Position numbers and translations under genes: made by a program. 64,000 nucleotides of DNA, taken from assembly GCF_000517265.1 (NCBI RefSeq), contig NZ_AYSJ01000004.1, positions 62,001-126,000 on the forward strand. Direction: 5' to 3'. Each line of letters starts with the position of its first letter. The first letter of the stretch is position 1. The DNA is from Photorhabdus khanii NC19. Lineage in GTDB: Bacteria; Pseudomonadota; Gammaproteobacteria; Enterobacterales; Enterobacteriaceae. Below the pieces are notes generated by a model that saw only the letters and a list, made by a program, of their open reading frames with translations, had not been told where the DNA came from and searched no databases. Shown piece by piece: positions 56,539 through 64,000 of this stretch.

Positions 56539-58118
56539 TAGCCGGATGGCTGCTGCCGGGGGCGATTGCCGCCGGTCTTTTGCTATTGGTCGCTTTACTG
56601 GCATTCGGTACACTTTGGTTTAACGCGCCTGAAGACGACTGGTACTTACTGACAGAAGATCGCTATTTGTGGCATGTGGTGCGTTTTACATTCTGGCAAG
56701 CTTTTTTATCGGCTCTGTTTTCTGTTATGCCCGCTATTTTTCTTTCCCGGGCACTCTACCGCCGCCATTTTCCCGGCCGAACCTTGTTTCTGCGCCTGTG
56801 TGCTATGACGCTGGTTTTGCCGGTACTGGTCGCTCTGTTCGGCATTCTAACTGTCTATGGCAGAGTCGGCTGGCTGGCACAGTTCTGTGAATGGGCCGGT
56901 ATCAATTACCCTTTCACCCCTTATGGTTTACAGGGCATTTTGCTGGCGCATATCTTCTTTAATATGCCACTGGCAACACGGCTGTTACTGCAATCACTGG
57001 AAAACATTGCGGTGGAACAACGGCAATTAGCCTCACAGTTGGGTATGAATGAATGGCAACATTTTCGTTTCGTTGAATGGCCTTACCTGCGCCGCCAAAT
57101 CCTGCCAACCGGCGCGCTGATTTTTATGCTCTGTTTTGCCAGTTTTGCCACCGTGCTGGCTTTAGGTGGCGGGCCTGCGGCAACGACTGTCGAGCTGGCA
57201 ATCTATCAGGCGTTAAGCTATGACTACGATCTCGGCCGTGCCGCGTTACTGGCTTTGATTCAGCTGACTTGCTGTCTTGGCCTGGTTCTTCTTAGTCAGA
57301 AACTTAACAGTGCTCTATCCATCGGCTATAGCAATCAACAGCAGTGGCGTAATCCACAGGATACTTTACTGAGAAAAATCTGTGACAGCGTGTTAATTAC
57401 CGCAGCACTGTTACTGCTGGTGCCTCCATTGTTAGCTGTTGTGGTGGATGGTCTGAACAGCGGGTTATTCAACGTATTACGCCAACCTGCATTGTGGCAG
57501 GCATTTATCACATCCGTTGTGATTGCTTTAGGTGCCGGATTACTGTGTGTTTTATTCACAATGATGCTGCTGTGGAGCAGCCGCGAGTTGTACCTGCGTT
57601 ATTCACCCCGCTGGGGACAAGCGATGGAAATAAGCGGTTTGTTGATCCTGGCGATGCCCGGCATCGTGCTGGCAACCGGTTTTTTTCTCCTCCTTAACGA
57701 CACCATCGGCCTGCCCCGCTCACCCTATGGTCTGGTGATTTTAACCAACGCACTGATGGCAATTCCTTATGCATTGAAAGTTCTGGATAATCCGATGAAA
57801 GATCTGGCAGCCCGCTATAATCCGTTGTGCCGATCCCTGAATATTCAAGGTATTAACCGACTGTGTTGGATTGAGCTAAAAGCACTGAAAATCCCGCTGG
57901 CGCAAGCTTTGGCTTTTGCTTGTGTCCTTTCGATTGGGGATTTTGGTGTGGTCGCGCTGTTTGGTAATGAAGATTTCCGTACACTTCCTTTCTATCTGTA
58001 CCAGCAAATAGGGGCTTACCGTAGTCAAGATGGCGCAGTCACCGCCTTATTGCTGTTATTATTATGTTTTATGCTGTTTAGTTTACTTGAACGCTTACCG
58101 GGGCGACATAATGCTTAA
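56514..58118 (+). CDS. thiP: Thiamine ABC transporter permease
   Basis: A 534-residue permease with two halves of about six membrane segments each; start [16 protein letters not shown] matches E. coli ThiP. EAA-type loops are seen, for example [20 protein letters not shown] and [20 protein letters not shown]. It overlaps thiB by 25 bases, the same arrangement as in E. coli. Confidence 0.95.
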   Translation: MAKRCQPLIAGWLLPGAIAAGLLLLVALLAFGTLWFNAPEDDWYLLTEDRYLWHVVRFTFWQAFLSALFSVMPAIFLSRALYRRHFPGRTLFLRLCAMTLVLPVLVALFGILTVYGRVGWLAQFCEWAGINYPFTPYGLQGILLAHIFFNMPLATRLLLQSLENIAVEQRQLASQLGMNEWQHFRFVEWPYLRRQILPTGALIFMLCFASFATVLALGGGPAATTVELAIYQALSYDYDLGRAALLALIQLTCCLGLVLLSQKLNSALSIGYSNQQQWRNPQDTLLRKICDSVLITAALLLLVPPLLAVVVDGLNSGLFNVLRQPALWQAFITSVVIALGAGLLCVLFTMMLLWSSRELYLRYSPRWGQAMEISGLLILAMPGIVLATGFFLLLNDTIGLPRSPYGLVILTNALMAIPYALKVLDNPMKDLAARYNPLCRSLNIQGINRLCWIELKALKIPLAQALAFACVLSIGDFGVVALFGNEDFRTLPFYLYQQIGAYRSQDGAVTALLLLLLCFMLFSLLERLPGRHNA

Positions 58119-58818
58119 ACTTGAGAATCTGACTTACACCTATGAACATCTGGTGATGTTCTTTGACTTGCAGATTCAGGCTGGGGAGCGTATCGCTATT
58201 CTTGGCCCTAGTGGAGCAGGTAAAAGTACATTACTGAACCTGATCGCCGGTTTTCAAACAGCAGAAAAAGGTTCCGTATGGCTGAATGGAAAAAATCACA
58301 CCAATACGCCACCTTCTCAGCGCCCCGTATCCATGTTATTTCAAGAAAATAACCTCTTCTCTCATCTGACGATTGAACAGAATATTGGGTTGGGATTACA
58401 TCCCGGATTACGCCTTAATAGCAAACAGCAACAGACATTACAGCAAATAGTCTCCCAAGTTTCGTTGGAAGATTGCCTTACCCGCCTGCCTGCTCAACTT
58501 TCTGGTGGACAACGACAACGAGCAGCATTAGCGCGTTGTTTAGTGCGCCAGCAGCCAATTCTGTTACTTGATGAGCCCTTTTCTGCTCTTGATCCAGCAC
58601 TGCGTAATGAAATGTTGATATTACTGGAGCAAGTTTGCAATGAACGCCAGCTTACTTTGCTGATGGTTTCGCATAATCTGGATGATGCCGCCCGTATAGC
58701 TGACCGCGCTTTATTAGTTGTTGATGGCAATATTCATTATGACGGTTCAACAAATGCACTGGTTGCCGGTATTGTTCCTGAAGCGGCTATTTTGGGAAGG
58801 AAGGTAGACTCTAATTAG
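58111..58818 (+). CDS. thiQ: Thiamine ABC transporter ATPase
   Basis: A 235-residue ATPase with Walker [10 protein letters not shown], signature [16 protein letters not shown] and Walker [16 protein letters not shown] 58111 overlaps the thiP stop by eight bases. Completes the thiBPQ importer. Confidence 0.95.
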   Translation: MLKLENLTYTYEHLVMFFDLQIQAGERIAILGPSGAGKSTLLNLIAGFQTAEKGSVWLNGKNHTNTPPSQRPVSMLFQENNLFSHLTIEQNIGLGLHPGLRLNSKQQQTLQQIVSQVSLEDCLTRLPAQLSGGQRQRAALARCLVRQQPILLLDEPFSALDPALRNEMLILLEQVCNERQLTLLMVSHNLDDAARIADRALLVVDGNIHYDGSTNALVAGIVPEAAILGRKVDSN

Positions 58819-58988
58819 GCGTTATTAATTCCATCGCTATCAGAATAAATGGGAATAGGATATGGCTTGGTATTTCGATTATTTTCTTCTGTGACTAAGG
58901 TCTATATTTTAAAAATAAAATTGGATGGTGTAAATCTTTTTTGTTATAAGTATTTTTTATGTATTAATTTTTCATAAAGGATTTAATA

Positions 58989-59440
58989 ATGTCTAATTTG
59001 ATTTATGCGACCATAAAAGGAAAGAACCAAGGGTTAATCTCAGCAGGCTGTTCTACTTTTGATTCTATTGGTAATAAATATCAAGAGAACCACAGGGATC
59101 AAATATTAGTTTACTCCGCTACACATTCTTTAACTCGCGTACAACATGTAAGCCATCATCCTTTTAATATCATAAAACCCATCGATAAATCCTCTCCTTT
59201 ACTTGGACTAGCAATTTCAAACAACGAAGAACTTCATCAGAAGGTGCTCAAGAAAAGTTTTATTCAATAGAATTAACAAAAGCAAAAATAAATGCTTTTA
59301 ATATTAATTACCCTCACTCTTTAACTCATGCAGAGAATCAACCAGAAGAGAGTATCTCTGTCATTTATCAAAATATAATTTGGAGTCACCACATTGCGGG
59401 TACTTCTGCTTATAGTACCAGAGATGATGAGGTTTATTAA
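58989..59440 (+). pseudogene. Hcp (T6SS tube protein), frameshifted
   Basis: The frame from ATG 58989 (AAAGGA upstream) reads MSNLIYATIKGKNQGLISAG and later SHHPFNIIKPIDKSSPLLGL, the N-terminal half of Hcp. After AISNNEE it shifts; in the next frame TSSEGAQEKFYSIELTKAKI runs on through NIIWSHHIAGTSAYSTRDDE to a stop at 59440, the C-terminal half of Hcp. The conserved strand between (about 10 residues around LTCTFNFYR in relatives) is missing, so a small deletion caused the shift near 59225. The 93-residue peptide cannot form a tube ring. It precedes a cargo gene, as in hcp-linked effector cassettes. Confidence 0.8.
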
Positions 59441-59442
59441 AA

Positions 59443-60186
59443 ATGAATAAATTACGTGACAGGGCATTAAGTAATAATTTCTGTACATATGACCCAAGTT
59501 CCAGGCCATCTTTTAGGCGATGAGATGAAATAGATGCTTCGATTTATTTTCTTAATCGATTTATTCCAGGCTCAGTGAATTATCTGGATGGTTATAAAGA
59601 TGCATATGTAAAATATAACAGGAACCTAATTTTAAAATATGCCCATATAGAACAAATCCCGCCAAATCTTTTGGCAGGTGTTGCCAGAATAGAAGCGGAC
59701 GGTAAACCAGATATGTGGAAGTTAAACACTATTGCAATGAGACAATGGCGTGAACAGGCTTTTAACCTTGATAAAACTCGCTCAAAAGGCTCAAATGAAA
59801 CTTCTACGGGTATAGTTGCAATACAGATAAGACATGTAGCAGATATGATGGGTTTCGACTCAAATACATTAACAACAACAGACCAGTTAGAAATTGCAAC
59901 TTGCCTTCAAATTGATGAATTTAATATTAAAATGGTTGCTCGTTATTTAAGAGATTTAATTCTCTATGATTATCCTACTGCAGATACCAAGAAATTAACA
60001 AAAGAACAATATATCATGGCTGGTTCTAGATATAATCGTGGTATAACAAGAGAAAAGGGAGATTTTTCATAAGAATAATGAATACTCCGCCTGAATTAAG
60101 CACTACTGATGAAAAAAAATGGATTTCTTACGGAGTAAGTATATATAAACGGCTGGATTATTTAGATAATTTACTTAAAGGATAAA
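59443..60186 (+). pseudogene. Lytic-transglycosylase-like T6SS cargo, in-frame stop and frameshift
   Basis: ATG 59443 starts three bases after the hcp stop and reads MNKLRDRALSNNFCTYDPSS then RPSFRR before a TGA (59521-59523). The same frame continues DEIDASIYFLNRFIPGSVNY and the long open part to 60072. Motifs of lytic transglycosylases are visible: PPNLLAGVARIEADGKPD with the putative catalytic Glu, and ETSTGIVAIQIRHVADMMG like the S-G-x-x-Q-I motif. After GDFS a one-base shift in a T run (60063-60067) restores a tail containing WISYGVSIYKRLDYLDNLLK. Likely a peptidoglycan-cleaving effector, now broken; translation could restart at GTG 59575. Confidence 0.7.
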
Positions 60187-60188
60187 AA

Positions 60189-60518
60189 ATGAAAATATCA
60201 GATATATTTACATTTTTTATGTTAAGTTTTTTATCCTTTGGATTAATTAACTCATTCGCTTTTCCCAGGGTTACAGACCTTTTTGACTTCAACTCAGTTG
60301 ACTGTGATATATGGCAATATGAAGATGGAGGTATTGATATAATCACTTCCATATTTATCTTAATCCCACTTAGTCCTTTTTATATAGCCTGTTTTTACAA
60401 GTCATATGTTTTATTTAAAAACAATAAAATTAGATCAATAAGCTATTTTGTTTTTACCTCCGTTTTTATTCTTTATTGGTTCTATACTTACTACGCTAGA
60501 TTTATGCTTTATTGCTAG
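60189..60518 (+). CDS. Small membrane protein, candidate immunity protein
   Basis: A 109-residue protein with about three hydrophobic segments: FTFFMLSFLSFGLINSF, a second near IITSIFILIPLSPFYIACFY, and a third FVFTSVFILYWFYTYY. It starts two bases after the cargo stop at 60186, with AAAGGATAAAAA as ribosome site. No family recognised. Position after a periplasm-acting cargo gene suggests immunity; it is the only intact gene of the cassette. Confidence 0.5.
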   Translation: MKISDIFTFFMLSFLSFGLINSFAFPRVTDLFDFNSVDCDIWQYEDGGIDIITSIFILIPLSPFYIACFYKSYVLFKNNKIRSISYFVFTSVFILYWFYTYYARFMLYC

Positions 60519-60939
60519 ACGGGATAAGCGTAATATTGTTCTAATATTTTCCATATAGTTAATTCGCCGCGTGCTTTATAAGGCAACGAAAATTTGGCGA
60601 TTTGATACGAAATCATAATGGTATTTTTATAAAAGAAATCCAGGAATTCGATTTAACAAAATCGTTAACATGTAATCATAACTCCGACACGCCTGCCTGC
60701 CAGACATCACTCTATTTAAATTAACTTTTAGACGTTCAAGTTACCTAAATCACTCTCGATTATAAATATGATTTTCCATCACATCCTAATAGTTCAAAAA
60801 AACAATCAAATACAATCAGTTATTTAAGGTGATTAACATCACACTATTTGTTAATTTTAGTTTTAAAACCGAATAATAAATGTAACATATTCTTGTTTTT
60901 GCGGTTATTAACATTATTATTTTTCAAAGAGAATGATAA
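60519..60939. other. Intergenic region before the oxygenase gene
   Basis: Very AT-rich, no supported ORF. The end (60925-60950) reads GAGAATGATAA then ATTATC around the start codon, loosely like a Fur site; I give this little weight. Confidence 0.3.
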
Positions 60940-61944
60940 ATGGATTATCAGAACTTATTTCAATTAACCAAGCAAGAAAAACATGACCTATTTTTAGCAT
61001 TAAATAAAATTAATTACGATCCTACGGGGAGTGATTTATATATTCACGCAGTAAGATCTGCAATGATGTCTTTTTTACCTGTAAGGATAATATCAGCCCT
61101 GAATAAACAGCGGGCATCTATAGATCCCAGGCCATACATAATTCTAAAGAATACGCCAATAGACTGTGAAATATTCTTCTCTCCATCACCAAACCAATAT
61201 ACTCCCTCAGCAAAATCAGGAAATATTAGTGAAAACCTTTTAACAGGTATAGCTTCACTCATCGGTGAACCCTATTCGATGTTTTTTGAAGGTAAAGAGT
61301 TAATTAATAACCTGATTCCAACTCATGAATCGAAAAATGAATATACAGGTTTAGGATTTGATGTTGAACTTGATTTTCATATTGAAAATGCAGCGTTAAA
61401 ACATTTAGAACAATATAATGTTTCACCACTAGGCTTATTACTTACAGGAGTCAGGAATGATCCCGGTGGTCCTCTGACACATATATCAGACTCACGTATA
61501 TCCATTGCTCAATTAGAGAAAGAAGATATAGAGATATTAGCAGCACCATTGTACAGTATTAAATTACCTTACCGCTGGAGACAATCCACAGTGATTGGGA
61601 AAGAAGAGACCCATCTTGTCCCACTTATATCAGAAAATCATATATTACCCGACATCAGCGCTGTATTTTATCCCGGTATGATAACAGCAAGTACAACTAA
61701 AGCTGAAATTGCTTTGGAAAAATTCTACTGTTTGATTAAAGAAAATTCGGTAGGAATACATATTGAACCAGGAGATTTAGTATATATAGATAACAGATTC
61801 ACTTTGCATTCAAGAGATAAATTCACACCAACATTCGATAATAGAGGAACTCCATTACGTTGGTTGCAACGTGTATTTATCTCACCAAATCTTTGGAATC
61901 ATAGATATTTAAACCAAATCGAAAATAGAATTTTCTCTATTTAG
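60940..61944 (+). CDS. Fe(II)/2-oxoglutarate oxygenase, clavaminate synthase/VioC-like
   Basis: Members of this family hydroxylate free amino acids such as arginine or lysine. The 334-residue protein has the facial triad HIE (His147, Glu149) and distal His290 in NRFTLHSRDKF, plus Arg307 in RWLQRVF for 2-oxoglutarate. GLGFDVELDFHIENAALKHL and HIEPGDLVYIDNRFTLHSRD are typical of the VioC/KDO group. No NRPS gene adjoins it, so it is not an obvious tailoring enzyme of an assembly line. It is followed 12 bases later by a permease gene, suggesting that the product is exported. Substrate cannot be told from sequence. Confidence 0.82.
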   Translation: MDYQNLFQLTKQEKHDLFLALNKINYDPTGSDLYIHAVRSAMMSFLPVRIISALNKQRASIDPRPYIILKNTPIDCEIFFSPSPNQYTPSAKSGNISENLLTGIASLIGEPYSMFFEGKELINNLIPTHESKNEYTGLGFDVELDFHIENAALKHLEQYNVSPLGLLLTGVRNDPGGPLTHISDSRISIAQLEKEDIEILAAPLYSIKLPYRWRQSTVIGKEETHLVPLISENHILPDISAVFYPGMITASTTKAEIALEKFYCLIKENSVGIHIEPGDLVYIDNRFTLHSRDKFTPTFDNRGTPLRWLQRVFISPNLWNHRYLNQIENRIFSI

Positions 61945-61956
61945 AAGGATCTTCAG

Positions 61957-62874
61957 ATGCTAAATGTTTTCTTTTCAATTCTGCCTATATTTCTACTAAT
62001 TATTCTTGGTTTCTTATCTAAAAAATATATAAAAGATGTTTCTAATTTCTGGAACTTTTCAGATAAATTTGTTTACTATCTATTTTTTCCTGCTTTATTA
62101 ATTTTAGATATTAGCGAAGCTAATTTTTCTGGCGCTGACAATTTCTACCCAATAGTATCAACAATAAGTTCCACAATAATAGTCGCTATTATTATTTTCT
62201 TTGGTAGATTTTTATTTAATACTACACCCGCTCTATTTACCTCTATTTTTCAAGGTGGAGTTAGATATAATTCATATGTTTTTATAGCCCTTTCACAATC
62301 ACTATTTGGCAGTGAAGGTGTTGCATTATCCGGATTTTTTGTCGCCTATATGATAATTATCACCAATATTATGAGTGTACTGGTCATGAATCATTATGGT
62401 AGTGGAAGTAAAAAAAGCCTCAGTAGTGCTATCCTTGCTTTAGCTAAAAACCCACTCATCATTGGCGCAATCATTGGTGTGTTACTAAACTTCTTTAACA
62501 TTCATATTACTGGTTCAATTAAGCAACTTTTTATCTATCTATCTAATGCAGCCACACCATTAAGCTTAATGTCTGTAGGCGCTGGATTGATCATCAGCAT
62601 GCATATAAGAAAGCTACTTTCGATCTCCTATGCAACTATACTCAAGCTGGTTGTCATGCCACTTATCACCATCTTGATAATTAAATATTTAGGTGCATCA
62701 GGCGTGCCTGCGAATATTGCTATTCTATATTCCGCCGTGCCTTGTGCCGGTAATGCTTATATATTAGCCAGACAAATGGGAGGTGACCATGAGGCAATGG
62801 CATCTATTATCACATGGACTACGTTATTATCCATCATTACTGTAACTTTAATTCTTGGTAGTATGAAATTATAG
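61957..62874 (+). CDS. AEC-family (auxin efflux carrier type) permease
   Basis: A 305-residue membrane protein with about ten segments, beginning MLNVFFSILPIFLLIILGFL, with the conserved KNPLIIGAIIGVLLNFFNI and AVPCAGNAYILARQMGGD (crossover motif) of the AEC family. Bacterial members move organic acids or amino-acid-like solutes. AAGGATCT precedes the ATG. It forms a two-gene operon with the oxygenase and ends at a terminator. Confidence 0.82.
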   Translation: MLNVFFSILPIFLLIILGFLSKKYIKDVSNFWNFSDKFVYYLFFPALLILDISEANFSGADNFYPIVSTISSTIIVAIIIFFGRFLFNTTPALFTSIFQGGVRYNSYVFIALSQSLFGSEGVALSGFFVAYMIIITNIMSVLVMNHYGSGSKKSLSSAILALAKNPLIIGAIIGVLLNFFNIHITGSIKQLFIYLSNAATPLSLMSVGAGLIISMHIRKLLSISYATILKLVVMPLITILIIKYLGASGVPANIAILYSAVPCAGNAYILARQMGGDHEAMASIITWTTLLSIITVTLILGSMKL

Positions 62875-62907
62875 AAATATATATAAGAATAAAGCCAAAT
62901 AATATTA

Positions 62908-62942
62908 AAAACGTATTACTTATAACAAACGTAATACGTTTT
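62908..62942 (+). terminator. Terminator after the permease gene
   Basis: AAAACGTATTAC and GTAATACGTTTT form a 12-bp stem with an 11-base loop, followed by TCTCTT. The symmetric A and T runs may serve both strands. Confidence 0.8.
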
Positions 62943-63080
62943 CTCTTACTATACTCTCATAGATATATTCAATAATCCCTGCCTATCCCATTAGGGCTAT
63001 TTTACTTTCCGTTCTTTGTAATAAAGCAGTGCTTCGATGATCAGTTATACATCACATCACGATATAGCGAGTTCAAACAA

Positions 63081-63112
63081 CTGTACAAATAACCATTGCC
63101 CAATGCTATAAT
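63081..63112 (+). promoter_or_regulatory. Probable polB promoter with degenerate LexA-like site
   Basis: TATAAT at 63107-63112 lies about 37 bases before the polB ATG. Upstream CTGTACAAATAACCAT (63081-63096) resembles half a LexA box (CTGTA) but lacks the CAG end. E. coli polB is SOS-controlled; whether this site works is uncertain. Confidence 0.4.
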
Positions 63113-63148
63113 TGTGGTTATTTTCAACAAATATAAGCGCCAACCTCT

Positions 63149-64000
63149 ATGATGCAACAGAATCATGCTGAACAAGGTTTTATACTGACACGCCACTGGC
63201 GAGATACTCCCTCGGGTATTGAAGTGGAATACTGGCTGGTGACAGATCAGGGGCCACGTCATATAAAAATTCTTCACCAACAAGCTGTTGCTTTTATCCC
63301 GCAAGCCAATATGCCGCAAGCGGAAAAAATTCTGGCACAAGAGCGCAACTACCATCTTCGCCCACTTTCATTAAAAGATTTCAATCGCCAACCTGTTGCC
63401 GCACTTTATTGCCAGCAATATCGGCAGTTACAACGGATTGAGAAAGTGCTACAGCAACAGGAAATTCAGGTTTATGAAGCAGATATCCGTCCACCAGACA
63501 GATTTATGATGGAACGTTTTATCACTGCTCCCATCTGGTTCAGTCAGGCACCTAATGGCAGCTATCAAATGAAACCCAACCCGGCTTATCGCCCAACATT
63601 GAAATGGGTATCCCTGGATATTGAAACCAGTCAACATGGAGAACTTTATTCCATCGGATTAGCAGGATGTGATCAGCAAAAAGTATTTATGCTTGGCCCT
63701 GCTAACGGTAATGAACACCCGGTAAATTTCGATTTGGAATATGTAGCAAGTCGTCCACAAATGCTGGAAAGACTTAACGAGTGGCTGGAAAAATATGACC
63801 CTGACGCCATTATTGGCTGGAACCTGATTCAGTTCGATCTACGCATTTTACAAAAACATGCTGAACGCTACGGTGTCCCGCTGAAATTTGGACGGGCCGG
63901 AGGGTTACTGGAATGGCGGGAGCACGGCTTTAAATCGGGGCACTTTTTCGCTTCCACCGCCGGCCGGTTGATTATTGATGGTATTGAAGCACTGAAAACC
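63149..64000 (+). CDS. polB: DNA polymerase II, N-terminal part (cut by window edge)
   Basis: The frame from ATG 63149 reads [20 protein letters not shown] and continues open to the window end, about 284 residues of a protein usually near 785. [19 protein letters not shown] is the exonuclease I motif (DIE) and [20 protein letters not shown] the exonuclease II region, both matching E. coli Pol II. It repairs and bypasses damage. The gene starts after a terminator, marking return to backbone. Confidence 0.95.
   Translation, partial: MMQQNHAEQGFILTRHWRDTPSGIEVEYWLVTDQGPRHIKILHQQAVAFIPQANMPQAEKILAQERNYHLRPLSLKDFNRQPVAALYCQQYRQLQRIEKVLQQQEIQVYEADIRPPDRFMMERFITAPIWFSQAPNGSYQMKPNPAYRPTLKWVSLDIETSQHGELYSIGLAGCDQQKVFMLGPANGNEHPVNFDLEYVASRPQMLERLNEWLEKYDPDAIIGWNLIQFDLRILQKHAERYGVPLKFGRAGGLLEWREHGFKSGHFFASTAGRLIIDGIEALKT

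Noticed and set aside
63081-63096. Full LexA box before polB
   Set aside because: Only the CTGTA half matches; the CAG half is missing, so it is listed as degenerate only.
1-64000. CRISPR array
   Set aside because: No regularly spaced short repeats were seen anywhere in the window.

Overview
The window looks like the chromosome of a gamma-proteobacterium of the Morganellaceae, most likely Photorhabdus or a close relative such as Xenorhabdus. It carries a typical enterobacterial backbone: argA, recD-recB-ptrA-recC, ppdC-ygdB-ppdB-ppdA, thyA-lgt-ptsP-rppH, thiBPQ and polB. Into this are set AT-rich accessory blocks with broken IS30-type transposases, toxin-antitoxin genes, type VI secretion (T6SS) cargo genes and a large siderophore-type NRPS/PKS locus. 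The species call is inference, from gene content only.

Layout. 1-481: the 3' end of argA. 482-35834: an accessory island of about 35 kb lying exactly between argA and recD, which are neighbours in Escherichia coli. It starts with a Phd/ParE-type toxin-antitoxin pair whose toxin has an in-frame stop, the 3' end of a group II intron, a Fic protein and a broken IS30 transposase. Next comes a DUF4123 adaptor, unknown effector and exported candidate immunity module (3693-7292), with degenerate leftovers of a second copy and further IS30 debris (7424-8130). The rest of the island (8445-35192) is one co-directional minus-strand locus: TonB-dependent receptor, a 3762-residue hybrid synthetase, a 1819-residue NRPS, a saccharopine-dehydrogenase-like oxidoreductase, a thiazolinyl imine reductase, a type II thioesterase, an MFS exporter and two ABC half-transporters. 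Apart from the receptor, the genes from 32936 down to 8445 overlap or abut (one 34-bp gap).

How the locus should work. The order recalls yersiniabactin, pyochelin and piscibactin loci, and from memory the photoxenobactin (pxb) loci of Photorhabdus and Xenorhabdus; that identity was not checked. A fatty acyl-AMP ligase loads an acyl chain. A ketosynthase follows whose acyltransferase domain is missing although its flanking linkers remain. Three Cy-A-PCP modules with Cys-type pocket residues then build heterocycles; one carries an embedded pseudo-methyltransferase (PchE-type epimerase candidate) and the last a complete embedded methyltransferase. A thioesterase with Cys in place of Ser at the nucleophile position ends the line. 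The receptor has a near-consensus promoter (TTGCAT-17-TATAAT) with an adjoining Fur-like element. No salicylate synthase and no AraC-type activator is present.

35835-55235: minus-strand housekeeping genes, interrupted between ppdA and thyA by a second toxin-antitoxin pair. 55350-58818: TPP riboswitch and thiBPQ on the plus strand. 58819-62942: a second accessory block holding a frameshifted hcp, a lytic-transglycosylase-like cargo gene broken by an in-frame TGA and a frameshift, a membrane protein (candidate immunity), then an intact Fe(II)/2-oxoglutarate oxygenase coupled to an AEC-family permease. 63149-64000: the start of polB.
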